A stretch of DNA of 51,256 bases from Muribaculaceae bacterium. Lineage in GTDB: Bacteria; Bacteroidota; Bacteroidia; Bacteroidales; Muribaculaceae. The notes beneath the pieces were generated by a model. It made no database searches. It had not been told where the DNA came from and saw only the letters and a program-made list of their open reading frames with translations. The stretch is from contig JAGCRW010000020.1 in the NCBI GenBank assembly GCA_017964485.1, forward strand, positions 1 to 51,256, in the 5' to 3' direction. The position numbers were made by a program, and so were the translations under genes. Of this stretch, positions 16,272 to 24,608 are shown one piece after another (positions within the stretch are counted from its first letter, which is position 1; every line of letters begins with the position of its first letter).

Positions 16272-17474
16272 ATGAATATGATTAAGAGATTTCAATACCT
16301 GTTGGTGCTTGCTGCGTTATGTGCGCTGCCAGCTATTGCTAACGATAATGATGATATCAAGCTGTGGAGCGACGGACCGCTCACTTGGAGCGACTTCCAC
16401 CAGTTGCTACCACCCATTTCGAGCGAATCATCGCAGCTAGAGGTGGAACTAAGCGCTACACCTATCGAGAACGGAGTTAACGCCAACTCTACCGTCCGCC
16501 TCGAGGCACGCGCGATGATGCACCGCAATGCCTCAAAGACAAGCGCCGCACAAAGCACTCCCGAGCGCCTGCGCTACCACCAGCTGCAGTTTGACTTGCT
16601 TGAGCTCATGCGCCGCAACTTGCAGGAGGAAATCAATAGTGGCATTGACGGCGCCACGGTGGAGCGACGCCTGAAATACTACCAGGACCTGTACCGCCAG
16701 CGCTTGCGCCAAATTGCCCAGGAGACCAAAAGCGGCTCCCTCGAGGCAGCAGTGGCGAGCTGGGAAGACAATATCGAGAGCCAACTCACCGCCGTTGGCA
16801 CACCACAGGTGCCGCAGGTTACTGCCATGCAGGGCTGCTATGGTGTGTATGCTGGTGTGGGCTACGAGTCGCCCACTGGCAAGCTGCGTGATAACTTTGG
16901 TGGTAGTGTTATGTTTCATGTGGGCCTTACGGGAGGTTATAAGCGCTTGAGGCTCAAAGCCGACGTGGCATTTGGTCAGCCTTCTTACCGTAACGACAAC
17001 ATCTTCAACATCGCCCCCGATGCCGAAGGCCGTCCGCTGCAGGGCAACAACTCTAGCAGCGCCACACACATCATGGCGAGCGTGCAGCTAGGTTACACCA
17101 TAGTCAATGCTGGTCGCCTGAGCATCACGCCCAATGTGGGTGGCTTTTATAACCACTATGGCTGGGACATCGCCAACTACAGCTGGGACAAGGACGATGA
17201 AGGGCGCGACGTGCGCACCATCACCAGCGTGGAGAAGCGCAGCCTCAACAATTTCAGCTTCATAGCATCTATCGATTTTGACATCAATCTCAACAGTGGC
17301 GTTACCAACACGTCGCTCACAGGCGCTAGTCATCGTGAGCGCTGGACCTCGTCGCTGCGCATCACCCCCTGGTTTGCCCACAGCAAGTTCAACAAGTGCG
17401 ACCCCATTGTAAGCGGTATGCACATTGGCATCAATGTGAGTTACTTGGGCTTAGCACGTCTTTTGAGACTGTAA
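16272..17474 (+). CDS. secreted DUF922-like protein with degenerate protease motif and beta-barrel-like C-terminus
   Basis: Protein of 400 residues from the ATG at 16272 (a GTG 13 codons upstream would put extra residues before the signal peptide and is rejected). Signal peptide at 1-23. Residues 37-43 read LTWSDFH, as at the start of DUF922 domains, and residues 102-112 read YHQLQFDLLEL where DUF922 proteases have HEQxHFDIxEL. The HExxH zinc site is therefore replaced by YHQLQ and the domain is probably not a protease. From about residue 185 the chain becomes Gly- and aromatic-rich with alternating strands (GVYAGVGYESPTG, HVGLTGGYKRLRL), like an outer-membrane barrel or porin-like domain. 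No close neighbour suggests a partner. The DUF922 link is my reading and needs a profile search. Confidence 0.55.
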   Translation: MNMIKRFQYLLVLAALCALPAIANDNDDIKLWSDGPLTWSDFHQLLPPISSESSQLEVELSATPIENGVNANSTVRLEARAMMHRNASKTSAAQSTPERLRYHQLQFDLLELMRRNLQEEINSGIDGATVERRLKYYQDLYRQRLRQIAQETKSGSLEAAVASWEDNIESQLTAVGTPQVPQVTAMQGCYGVYAGVGYESPTGKLRDNFGGSVMFHVGLTGGYKRLRLKADVAFGQPSYRNDNIFNIAPDAEGRPLQGNNSSSATHIMASVQLGYTIVNAGRLSITPNVGGFYNHYGWDIANYSWDKDDEGRDVRTITSVEKRSLNNFSFIASIDFDINLNSGVTNTSLTGASHRERWTSSLRITPWFAHSKFNKCDPIVSGMHIGINVSYLGLARLLRL

Positions 17475-17540
17475 TCCGTGAACGTGAACCTTCTTTCCCC
17501 TCTTCCCTCTCCCCTTAATTATTTTTAAACATTATTTTTC

Positions 17541-17570
17541 TTGCAGTTATCAATCTTTGTTATACTTTTG
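17541..17570 (+). promoter_or_regulatory. promoter of the DUF4294 gene
   Basis: TTG (17541-17543), 19 bases, TACTTTTG (17563-17570), 31 bases before the ATG at 17602. Confidence 0.7.
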
Positions 17571-17601
17571 CAGCCACAAATGATGTGTTACCCAATTTGC
17601 A

Positions 17602-18234
17602 ATGAAGAAATTTTTTAAAATATTGCTGCTGTTGATGTTACTGGCACCATTCGCCAATGTGGCACGTGCGCAAGACGGAGTTATTGAACTGCCGTCGGTG
17701 CTCAAGCGCGCTGTCGCCAAGTGGGGATATGTCGTTGACGAAAAGGGAGACACCATCTACAAGGTCATCATGAACACTATTATAGTGTATCCTCCCGAAA
17801 AGTTCAAGAACAAAGATGAGGAAGAGCTGTACTGGCGCACTGTGAGAGACGTGCGCAAGACGCTTCCCTACGCCAAGCTCATCAACCGCACCCTGCAGGA
17901 AACCTATGAATACATCGAGACCTTCCCCACACAAAAGGAGAAAGAAGACTACTTGAAACGCTTTGAGAAAGAAGTCTTTAACCAATATAAACCCGAGATG
18001 AAGAAGCTCACCAAGAATCAGGGAAAGACACTAATCAAGCTTGTCAACCGCGAGACGAACCAAAAGAGCTACTACATCATCAAGGCCTTTATGGGCACTT
18101 TCAGGGCGGGATTCTGGCAAACCTTCGGGCGATTCTTCGGTGTGAACATGCGTGATGGCTACTCCCCAAGCAGCAACCGCAAAGACGCTATGCTTGAGAG
18201 AATATGCGTAAGAATCGAGCAGGGAATACTGTGA
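17602..18234 (+). CDS. DUF4294 domain exported protein
   Basis: Protein of 210 residues with a signal peptide (KILLLLMLLAPFANVARA). The body has the DUF4294 features: GDTIYKVIMNTIIVYPP, YWRTVRDVRKTLPYAKL and LTKNQGKTLIKLVNRETN, ending in YYIIKAFMGTFRAGFWQTF. DUF4294 proteins are widespread exported Bacteroidetes proteins of unknown function. It has its own promoter and its own terminator, so it is a single-gene unit. Confidence 0.85.
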   Translation: MKKFFKILLLLMLLAPFANVARAQDGVIELPSVLKRAVAKWGYVVDEKGDTIYKVIMNTIIVYPPEKFKNKDEEELYWRTVRDVRKTLPYAKLINRTLQETYEYIETFPTQKEKEDYLKRFEKEVFNQYKPEMKKLTKNQGKTLIKLVNRETNQKSYYIIKAFMGTFRAGFWQTFGRFFGVNMRDGYSPSSNRKDAMLERICVRIEQGIL

Positions 18235-18267
18235 CGCCCTACCACTAATAGTCAAAGAATCAATAAT

Positions 18268-18303
18268 CCCCATTGGGCAATTTGCTCAAAGGGGTTTATT
18301 TTT
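18268..18303 (+). terminator. terminator of the DUF4294 gene
   Basis: CCCC (18268-18271) and GGGG (18291-18294) close a stem continued by TTGGGC/GCTCAA, with one A-A mismatch, followed by TTTATTTTT on the plus strand. The T run overlaps the last codons of the convergent rimO gene. Confidence 0.75.
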
Positions 18304-19594
18304 CCACTGTAGCCATGAGTTCAAATGGCAGGGCGCTGGTGATTTTTGCGTTGTAGAAGTTGCCGGGGGTGAGGGGAGAGGTTTTGGCAATAAGGACTTC
18401 GGGATCCACCTCAGGGGAGTCGTACTGGGTGCGGCCCACGAAATATTCCTCTTCCTCGCGGTCGATGATGACTCGCTGAGTAGTGCCAATCTTGCTCTCT
18501 TGAATCTCCATTGAAATTTCTTCTTGCAGAGACATAAGGGCTTCAAGGCGAGCCTGTTTAACGTCTTGCGGGATGCTATCTTCAAGATTTTGTGCTGCCC
18601 AAGTGCCAGTTTCCTCGCTGTAGGCAAAGGCTCCCATGCGCTCAAAACGCGCCTGGCGCACGAAATCCATCAATTCGTCAAATTCCTTGTCGCCTTCGCC
18701 TGGAAATCCCACCATTAACGTGGTGCGCAGGTGCAATCCAGGTACCTCTAGGCGCATACGCTCGATGAGCTGCAACGTCTCGTCGCGGGTGATGTGCCGG
18801 CGCATATTGGTCAATACCTTGTCGCTGATGTGCTGGAGGGCGATGTCGAGATAGTTGCACACATTGTCGTGCTGTGCCATCACTGGCAGGATGTCCCACG
18901 GGAACTGCGTGGGGTAGGCATAGTGTAGCCTTATCCACTCCACGCCTGGCATAGCCGCCATCTGCTCAACAAGCGTGGGCAGCATCATCTTGCCGTAGAG
19001 GTCTAGGCCATAGCTTGATAAGTCTTGAGCTATCACGTTAAACTCCTTCACGCCACGACTAACTAGGTTGCGTGTCTCGTCAAGCAGCTGCTCCATAGGC
19101 ACGCTCTTGTGGCGCCCCGTGATTAGCGGTATGGCGCAGAAGGCGCAGAAACGGTTGCAGCCCTCCGAGATTTTCATGTATGCGTAATGGGGTGGGGTGG
19201 TAAGGATGCGGTCGCTGGCAAGGTCATCACGGTAGCTCTTGCCGAAGTCGTTAAGCATCTGCTTCCAGTTGAACTTTCCATAGAAGCGGTCCACCTCGGG
19301 CAGTTCTTCGGTCAACTCGGCGAGGAATCGTTCGCTTAGGCATCCCATCACCATGAGTTTGCGTATCTTGCCCTGCTTTTTGGCCTCTCCCAGCTCGAGG
19401 ATGGTGTTGATTGACTCCTCCTGCGCGTCGGCAATGAAGCCGCAGGTGTTGACCACCACAATCTCGCCATCGATGTGGCTGGGATTATGTTCTACCGTGT
19501 AGCCAGCGGCATGGAGCTGACGAATCAGGTGCTCCGAATCCACGAGATTCTTAGAGCACCCGAGCGATATTATGTCAATCTTGTTGCGACGCAT
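18296..19594 (-). CDS. rimO: ribosomal protein uS12 methylthiotransferase RimO
   Basis: Protein of 432 residues. The N-terminal UPF0004 domain carries SLGCSKNLVDSE and VVNTCGFI with its iron-sulfur cysteines; the radical SAM triad is CNRFCAFC; a short TRAM domain closes the protein (about 370-432). SLGCSKN rather than the tRNA-type motif, and the length, point to RimO rather than MiaB. It methylthiolates the conserved aspartate of ribosomal protein S12. It is followed by the cassette that separates it from ftsY; in many Bacteroidales ftsY and rimO are adjacent, so the two may once have been directly linked. Confidence 0.95.
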   Translation of the reverse strand: MRRNKIDIISLGCSKNLVDSEHLIRQLHAAGYTVEHNPSHIDGEIVVVNTCGFIADAQEESINTILELGEAKKQGKIRKLMVMGCLSERFLAELTEELPEVDRFYGKFNWKQMLNDFGKSYRDDLASDRILTTPPHYAYMKISEGCNRFCAFCAIPLITGRHKSVPMEQLLDETRNLVSRGVKEFNVIAQDLSSYGLDLYGKMMLPTLVEQMAAMPGVEWIRLHYAYPTQFPWDILPVMAQHDNVCNYLDIALQHISDKVLTNMRRHITRDETLQLIERMRLEVPGLHLRTTLMVGFPGEGDKEFDELMDFVRQARFERMGAFAYSEETGTWAAQNLEDSIPQDVKQARLEALMSLQEEISMEIQESKIGTTQRVIIDREEEEYFVGRTQYDSPEVDPEVLIAKTSPLTPGNFYNAKITSALPFELMATVEK

Positions 19595-19605
19595 TTATCT
19601 CTTGT

Positions 19606-20218
19606 TTAGTCGCCTACGGCGAGAAATCTTACAAATAGAATCAAATCTTACAAATATTTTATAATTAATCTACAAGATAGATAATTAATTACATTAGTTT
19701 AATTTTTTCTATATCTCCTGTTTGTTCATCGCGATGATACCATTCGGAATAAAGACCACTAGGACTGAAATTTATAATCATCCCATAAGGTAGATGTGTA
19801 AGATTCATGTAATTCCATAACTGACGACGATGTGGTGTATCAATATGATTAATGGCTTTTAATTCAACTATAATATTACCATTAATCACTAGATCCATAC
19901 GATAATCTTGATCAAGACGCACATCATCCCAATATATTGGCAGGAATACTTGTCTTTCAACAGTATATCCTTTTTTGCCCAGTAGATACTGCAGTGCAGC
20001 CTCATAGGCAGACTCCAATAATCCTCCGCGAAACTTGCTATGAACGCGCATTGCTTCACCTGTTATTTCACGGAAGAATTCGTATCGTTTATTATACTCT
20101 TGAACCAAGTTCACAATTGATTAATACTATCTTGTCAAGTCACGAGAAATCTTACAAATAAAACTATTTGTTTGATTTGTTTTAGATTTGATAGATTTCT
20201 GCCCGTAGGGCACTAATT
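19606..20218. mobile_element. candidate GxxExxY cassette with hairpin-bearing inverted repeats
   Basis: The left end (19606-19637, plus strand) reads TTAGT, hairpin CGCC-TAC-GGCG, AGAAATCTTACAAATA. The right end (20218 downwards, minus strand) reads TTAGT, hairpin GCCC-TAC-GGGC, AGAAATCTATCAAATC. The arms of the two hairpins differ at two positions but both still pair, which is compensatory change. Inside both ends lie degenerate AAATCTTACAAAT units (19643-19656, 20143-20160), and an 18-base copy CGAGAAATCTTACAAATA occurs at both 19620-19637 and 20143-20160. ACAAGATAG (19672-19680) is also inverted at 20127-20135. The enclosed gene is much more AT-rich than rimO and ftsY. The element starts at the ftsY stop codon and ends 12 bases before the rimO start. 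Confidence 0.6.
19689..20114 (-). CDS. GxxExxY family protein (PD-(D/E)XK nuclease-like)
   Basis: Protein of 141 residues. The family motif is exact: Gly31, Glu34, Tyr37 in GLLESAY. A PD-(D/E)XK-type core follows: Asp74 in YRMDLVI, then Glu84-Leu-Lys86 in IIVELKAI. A late Gln in HRRQLWNYM is also typical. The function of this family is not established; the fold suggests DNA cleavage. Codon use and base composition are clearly more AT-rich than in rimO and ftsY on either side. It lies alone between inverted repeats, consistent with a cassette. The family call is firm; any role in its own movement is inference. Confidence 0.88.
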   Translation of the reverse strand: MNLVQEYNKRYEFFREITGEAMRVHSKFRGGLLESAYEAALQYLLGKKGYTVERQVFLPIYWDDVRLDQDYRMDLVINGNIIVELKAINHIDTPHRRQLWNYMNLTHLPYGMIINFSPSGLYSEWYHRDEQTGDIEKIKLM

Positions 20219-21170
20219 ATTTTCCGAAGAGTGATTTCACAAATTCTTCTTTGCGGAAGATTTGGAGGTCTTCCATGCGCTCGCCTAGGCCGATGTATTT
20301 CACAGGAATCTGGAACTGGTCGCTGATGCCGATCACCACGCCACCCTTGGCGGTACCGTCGAGTTTGGTGATTGCCAGGGCATTGACCTCGGTGGCGGCA
20401 ACAAACTGCTTCGCCTGCTCAAAGGCGTTTTGGCCAGTAGAGCCGTCAAGGACGAGGAGCACCTCGTTGGGCGCATCGGGCAGCACCTTCTTCATGGTGT
20501 TCTTGATTTTTGTGAGCTGATTCATCAGGCCCACATTGTTGTGCAAGCGACCTGCGGTGTCGATAATCACCACATCGGCATTCTGCGCTTTTGCGCTCGC
20601 CACGGTGTCGTAGGCTACCGAAGCGGGGTCAGTGCCCATCTTATGTTTGATTACAGGCACTCCCACGCGTTCGCCCCAAATCTCGAGTTGCTCGTCGGCA
20701 GCGGCGCGATAGGTGTCGGCAGCGCCAAGCACCACTTTGTTGCCAGCCTGGGTAAACTGGTAGGCGAGTTTGCCAATAGTCGTGGTCTTCCCCACACCAT
20801 TCACGCCCACCACCATGATGACGTAAGGTTTTTTGTCGTCATCAATGGTGAAGTCCTCGCGGTTTGCGTTGTCGTTATCGGCAAGCAGCTGTGTGATTTC
20901 CTCGCACAGCATGTCGTTGAGTTCGTCGGTTGAGGCATATTTGTCGCGTGCCACGCGCTCTTGTATGCGGTCGAGGATTTTCAATGTGGTGTTTACACCC
21001 ACATCGCTGGTAATGAACACCTCCTCAAGGTTGTCGAGCACGTCATCGTCAATCGTCGATTTGCCCGCCACCGCTTTCTTGAGTTTTGAGAATAATCCTT
21101 CCTTGGTCTTGTTCAGGCCACTGTCGAGAGTCTCTTTCTTTTCTTTGCTGAAAAATTTAAAAAAGGCCAT
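20217..21170 (-). CDS. ftsY: signal recognition particle receptor FtsY
   Basis: Protein of 317 residues with the short N-terminal region common in Bacteroidetes. SRP54-type N domain at about 20-110, then the G domain: G1 GVNGVGKTT (122-130), DTYRAAA, DTAGR, TKLDGTAKGG and the closing GLGERMEDL. It is a cytoplasmic GTPase at the inner membrane and receives SRP-ribosome complexes. It begins 63 bases after the luxS stop and may be the last gene of mtnN-luxS-ftsY. Its stop codon touches the right end of the GxxExxY cassette. Confidence 0.97.
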   Translation of the reverse strand: MAFFKFFSKEKKETLDSGLNKTKEGLFSKLKKAVAGKSTIDDDVLDNLEEVFITSDVGVNTTLKILDRIQERVARDKYASTDELNDMLCEEITQLLADNDNANREDFTIDDDKKPYVIMVVGVNGVGKTTTIGKLAYQFTQAGNKVVLGAADTYRAAADEQLEIWGERVGVPVIKHKMGTDPASVAYDTVASAKAQNADVVIIDTAGRLHNNVGLMNQLTKIKNTMKKVLPDAPNEVLLVLDGSTGQNAFEQAKQFVAATEVNALAITKLDGTAKGGVVIGISDQFQIPVKYIGLGERMEDLQIFRKEEFVKSLFGK

Positions 21171-21173
21171 TTA

Positions 21174-21206
21174 TAAGTGTGAAGTGTTAAGTTTTAAGTG
21201 TTAGTG
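21174..21206. repeat. AAGTGTTAAG-type repeat cluster
   Basis: Three degenerate copies of AAGTGTTAAGT immediately upstream of the ftsY start codon. Confidence 0.7.
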
Positions 21207-21233
21207 AATTTGTAGCTTCTCTGGTTTTGTTTA

Positions 21234-21719
21234 TTACTTTGGATATACCAGATTTTGTGGTTGGATGTTATTGAGAATTTCAACCAGGAATTTGCGTGCT
21301 TCCCATTTTGCCATGGGGAGGTTGTTGAGCATGTAGTTACCGCATTCCTGAGCGCTGCTGCCAGGAATCTCACTCTCGTCGTAGTTGGCGATAAAGGTGA
21401 ATGTCTCTTTGATGAGCGGCACGATGTCGCTCGATTCAAGGTCGCCTTGCATTAACAGGTAGTTGCCTGTGCAGCATCCCATAGGCCCCCAGTACACAAC
21501 CTTGCTTCCCCACACGGGATGGTTGCGCAGGAAGGTTGCAGCCAGATGCTCAATGGTGTGCAGAGCGCTCTGGCTTACTGCCGGCTCGCGGTTAGGGAGT
21601 TTCATGCGAATGTCGAAGGTTGTAATAGTGCCTCCGCCTTCTATCTTGTCTTTGCGAGAGACATAAATGCCTCGCAATAGCTTAGTGTGGTCGATAGTAA
21701 AACTTGCTATTTTTTCCAT
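21234..21719 (-). CDS. luxS: S-ribosylhomocysteine lyase LuxS
   Basis: Protein of 161 residues. It cleaves S-ribosylhomocysteine to homocysteine and DPD, the precursor of autoinducer 2. Metal ligands His54 and His58 with catalytic Glu57 lie in LHTIEHLAA; the catalytic cysteine is in MGCCTGNY (Cys82); the third metal ligand is Cys126 in ECGNY. It follows mtnN by 15 bases. Since MtnN makes the LuxS substrate, the pair covers both steps of S-adenosylhomocysteine detoxification. Confidence 0.97.
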   Translation of the reverse strand: MEKIASFTIDHTKLLRGIYVSRKDKIEGGGTITTFDIRMKLPNREPAVSQSALHTIEHLAATFLRNHPVWGSKVVYWGPMGCCTGNYLLMQGDLESSDIVPLIKETFTFIANYDESEIPGSSAQECGNYMLNNLPMAKWEARKFLVEILNNIQPQNLVYPK

Positions 21720-21734
21720 AGACGTTGGGTATTG

Positions 21735-22424
21735 TTAATCTAACTTTTGCAGCAGTTCTTTCACGATGGCGAGGGTGTGGGCTGGTGCATCGGCCCAGAA
21801 GTCGCTGTATTGCTGACTGTTGTCATGACTTGCTCCTGGCGAGTCGCTGATGATGCGCATGCTCACAAAGGGGGTATTCCTCACGTGGCAGGTGTGTGCG
21901 ATGGCACCGCTCTCCATATCCACGGCGAGGGCTTGCGGGAAGTGCTCCTTAATCTTGTTGAGGTCGTCGATATTGTCGATAAATTGGTCGCCGCTTACAA
22001 TGAGTCCGCAGTGCACGTGCGGGTCATCGTGGATTTTCTCTATCACACTTGTGGCGCCGTCGAAATATAATGGCAGACCTTGCACCTGGCCGTAGCTCAC
22101 GGTGTCGTCAAAGCCACCGCACCACACATCGTGGTAGCACACTTGGTTACCCACCACGAGGTCCATGATGCTCACATTATTGTTGGCCCCACCAGCCACG
22201 CCGGTGTTGATGATGAGTTGTGGGTTATAGTTGTCTATCATGGTTACAGCGCCAATGGCGGCGTTGACTTTACCCACGCCGCATTGCATAGCAGCAATCC
22301 TGTGGTTTCCAATATTGCCACAATAGAATGTGATGCCGTTTTTTTCAACAATTCTCAACTTTTCAAGCTGTGGCTTGAGCAGTTCGAGCTCCTTGCTTAA
22401 TGCTACAATTATTCCGATTCTCAT
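21735..22424 (-). CDS. mtnN: 5'-methylthioadenosine/S-adenosylhomocysteine nucleosidase
   Basis: Protein of 229 residues. It removes adenine from methylthioadenosine and S-adenosylhomocysteine. The MTAN pattern is visible: MRIGIIVALSKE at the start, MQCGVGKVNAA, INTGVAGG, VDMESGAIAHTC with the substrate-binding Met-Glu, and ISDSPGA with the catalytic Asp. It is the first gene of the mtnN-luxS(-ftsY) unit and has a perfect promoter. Confidence 0.95.
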   Translation of the reverse strand: MRIGIIVALSKELELLKPQLEKLRIVEKNGITFYCGNIGNHRIAAMQCGVGKVNAAIGAVTMIDNYNPQLIINTGVAGGANNNVSIMDLVVGNQVCYHDVWCGGFDDTVSYGQVQGLPLYFDGATSVIEKIHDDPHVHCGLIVSGDQFIDNIDDLNKIKEHFPQALAVDMESGAIAHTCHVRNTPFVSMRIISDSPGASHDNSQQYSDFWADAPAHTLAIVKELLQKLD

Positions 22425-22445
22425 AACTTTATGCTTTTAAATGCA

Positions 22446-22476
22446 CAAAGTTAAGACAAAAAATGATAATGGCAAA
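22446..22476 (-). promoter_or_regulatory. mtnN-luxS promoter
   Basis: On the minus strand TTTG (22473-22476), 19 bases, TAACTTTG (22446-22453), 22 bases before the mtnN ATG. Confidence 0.8.
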
Positions 22477-22480
22477 AAAA

Positions 22481-22510
22481 AGTTTAGAGTTTAGTGTTTA
22501 GAGTTTAGTG
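22481..22510. repeat. TTTAGAG heptamer repeats
   Basis: Four tandem copies of a seven-base unit (AGTTTAG/AGTTTAGTG) between the LytTR regulator gene and the mtnN promoter, similar in style to the AAGTGTTAAG repeats. Confidence 0.65.
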
Positions 22511-22564
22511 AAGATGAGCTTTGCGCATTTTGGAACTCTCTCCTCTCAACTCTCCCCCTATCAA

Positions 22565-23290
22565 CTATTTTGTGAGGAACTTGCTGTTGATGTAGGCGTT
22601 GAACTGGTCACGGTAGCTGTCGCCAATGGGGATTTCGATGTCCTCATCGAGGAGGATGCGGTTCTTGCTCACTTCTCTTATCAGGCTCAGGTTGATGATA
22701 TAGGAGCGGTGAACACGCAAGAATTTGCGGCTGGGGAGGCGTTCTTCCATCTTCTTCATGCTCAGTAGCATAATGATGGGTCGTGCATAGTCAACGAGAT
22801 AGATGCGCAGATATTCGCTCATGGCCTCGACATAGCGGATGTGACTGATGTTGATGCGCACAATCTTATACTCTGTCTTGAGGAAGATGGCATCGTCCTC
22901 GTCGATTTGGCTCACTTCCTGTAAAGTGCGAATGGCATCATAGCGTTTCTTAATCTTATCGGCGGCTCGTTTCATATCGTCAAAGCCGAAAGGCTTGAGG
23001 AGATAGTCTATCGCCTCGAGCTGGAAACCCTCGACGGCATACTCGCTATAGGCAGTAGTAAACACTACCATGGGAGGATTCTCAAGAGACCTAACAAAGT
23101 CAAGACCATTGAGCTCAGGCAGGTTGATGTCGCAAAACATGGCGTCAACTTTCTCTGTCTCAAGAATCTTGTGGGCATCAATAGCACTCTGGCATGACGC
23201 CACAAGTTCCAGAAAAGGAATCTTTTTCACGTAGGCCTCCATCTGCTGCAGCGCAAGAGGCTCATCGTCGATAATTATGCACCGTACCAT
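22565..23290 (-). CDS. LytTR-family response regulator
   Basis: Protein of 241 residues. Receiver domain with the acidic pair in IIIDDEP, phospho-acceptor Asp54 in MFCDINLPELNG and Lys in YLLKPFGFD. The C-terminal LytTR DNA-binding domain (about 140-240) contains IRYVEAMSEYLRI, LRVHRSYIIN and PIGDSYRDQF. It is the partner of the sensor kinase encoded 33 bases upstream. In Bacteroidetes such pairs often sense envelope or sugar signals; the target genes are not evident. Confidence 0.95.
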   Translation of the reverse strand: MVRCIIIDDEPLALQQMEAYVKKIPFLELVASCQSAIDAHKILETEKVDAMFCDINLPELNGLDFVRSLENPPMVVFTTAYSEYAVEGFQLEAIDYLLKPFGFDDMKRAADKIKKRYDAIRTLQEVSQIDEDDAIFLKTEYKIVRINISHIRYVEAMSEYLRIYLVDYARPIIMLLSMKKMEERLPSRKFLRVHRSYIINLSLIREVSKNRILLDEDIEIPIGDSYRDQFNAYINSKFLTK

Positions 23291-23295
23291 AAATA

Positions 23296-23335
23296 TTAAG
23301 TGTTAAGTTTTAAGTGTCAAGTTTTAAGTTTTGTC
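23296..23335. repeat. AAGTGTTAAG-type repeat cluster
   Basis: Three to four degenerate AAGTGTTAAGTTTT units directly upstream of the response regulator start, partly overlapping the end of the kinase gene. Confidence 0.65.
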
Positions 23336-24541
23336 GCTTGTTAATTGTGCATTATAAGTTGATAAAGGGTCTTTGGTCTTAACAGGGATGTCTAATGTCA
23401 CCTTAAACTCTTTTTCACCGTCTTCGATATCAAGGGTGTAGTTGTCTCCAAACATCAGGTCAAGGCGGCTTTTGATATTGGAAAGTCCCACACCACTCGC
23501 CTCATTGACTTTCTTGTTACTATTCTTGGACTTTTCCTTCTTACTGTTGCGGCATGTGTAGTGCAGTCGAGGCTCTCCGCTGTTGCTGGTATAGCGATTG
23601 GCTTCAACATGAATATATGACTCTTTATTGTAGCTCACACCATGCTTGAAAGCGTTTTCAACAAACGAGATAAAAATAAGTGGCGGAATCCAGATGCCCT
23701 TGCCGTCGTCGGAATTATGGGCGCTAAATTTCAGCTTGTCGTTGTGGCGAATGCTCATCAACCTCACATAGTTTGCCATAAATTCTACCTCTCGTTCGGC
23801 ACTCACATACTCGTGGTTGCACTCATAGAGAATATATCGCATGAGTTTTGACAAGTCGATGATGCACTTCTGTGCCTTAGCTGGATCGATATCCACAAGC
23901 GCATGAATGTTATTGAGCGTGTTCATGAAGAAATGAGGGTGAAGCTGATAGCGCAACTGCACCAGATTCTGCTGCAAGTTCTCTTTCTCCAGTTCCTCCA
24001 TCTTCTTGCGCTCTACAAGAGCGATGAAGTAGAACTTTATGCCAATGTTGGTGCCTATACCAAACAAAAACAGGATAAACGAGATTAGGTCACGGCGCTG
24101 CATGGGTGGCGGCGGTAATGGCTTATTGTTTTTGTTATTAAGTGATACAGGCGCTTTTATGGTATCAATGATCTCAATATTTTTTGGTTGAGTTGTTACT
24201 GAGTTATCAATTGGAATCGCTATTATTGGTGGGTCGTTAGGACGAGTTGAGCATTGATATAGCTGGAACACTCCCGCAAGAGCCACGACACCAAGTACAT
24301 AATAGTACATTTTGTGCTTATACACCAACAGTGGTGCCAGCAGTTGGTCATGGATGATAAACGCTATAACGTAGATTATTACCACCTTCCAGCTGTTGAG
24401 CATGTCGCTCCAAATGAAGTCGGTCTCTTTTAGGCTATGGCCATGGAACAGCGTGCTCACAGTAGGTGCTATGAGAATAACAAGCAGTATTATGCCGTAG
24501 ATGGTATATTCAATCCGTTTTAAGCGTTTTTGGGATTCCAT
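23324..24541 (-). CDS. LytS-type sensor histidine kinase
   Basis: Protein of 405 residues from the ATG at 24541 (MESQKRLKR). A longer frame to 24727 contains the promoter and is rejected. Membrane helices near 13-33, 52-70, 80-97 and 151-175; a proline-rich periplasmic stretch (PPPPM) sits before the last helix. The HisKA_7TM-like/His_kinase core follows: QLHPHFFMNTLNNI with His203, then a HATPase_c with FVENAFKHGV and GVGLSNIKSRL. It autophosphorylates and passes phosphate to the downstream LytTR regulator. A long coiled linker (MEELEKENLQQNL) precedes the histidine. Confidence 0.93.
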   Translation of the reverse strand: MESQKRLKRIEYTIYGIILLVILIAPTVSTLFHGHSLKETDFIWSDMLNSWKVVIIYVIAFIIHDQLLAPLLVYKHKMYYYVLGVVALAGVFQLYQCSTRPNDPPIIAIPIDNSVTTQPKNIEIIDTIKAPVSLNNKNNKPLPPPPMQRRDLISFILFLFGIGTNIGIKFYFIALVERKKMEELEKENLQQNLVQLRYQLHPHFFMNTLNNIHALVDIDPAKAQKCIIDLSKLMRYILYECNHEYVSAEREVEFMANYVRLMSIRHNDKLKFSAHNSDDGKGIWIPPLIFISFVENAFKHGVSYNKESYIHVEANRYTSNSGEPRLHYTCRNSKKEKSKNSNKKVNEASGVGLSNIKSRLDLMFGDNYTLDIEDGEKEFKVTLDIPVKTKDPLSTYNAQLTSDKT

Positions 24542-24577
24542 AAATAGTGGCGTATTAACTGAATAATTTATAAGGCG

Positions 24578-24608
24578 CAAAAATAGATGTTTTATTAGTC
24601 TCTTGCAA
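24578..24608 (-). promoter_or_regulatory. promoter of the kinase/regulator operon
   Basis: On the minus strand TTG (24606-24608), 20 bases, TATTTTTG (24578-24585), 37 bases before the kinase ATG. The region 24542-24836 holds only this and the divergent promoter. Confidence 0.6.
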
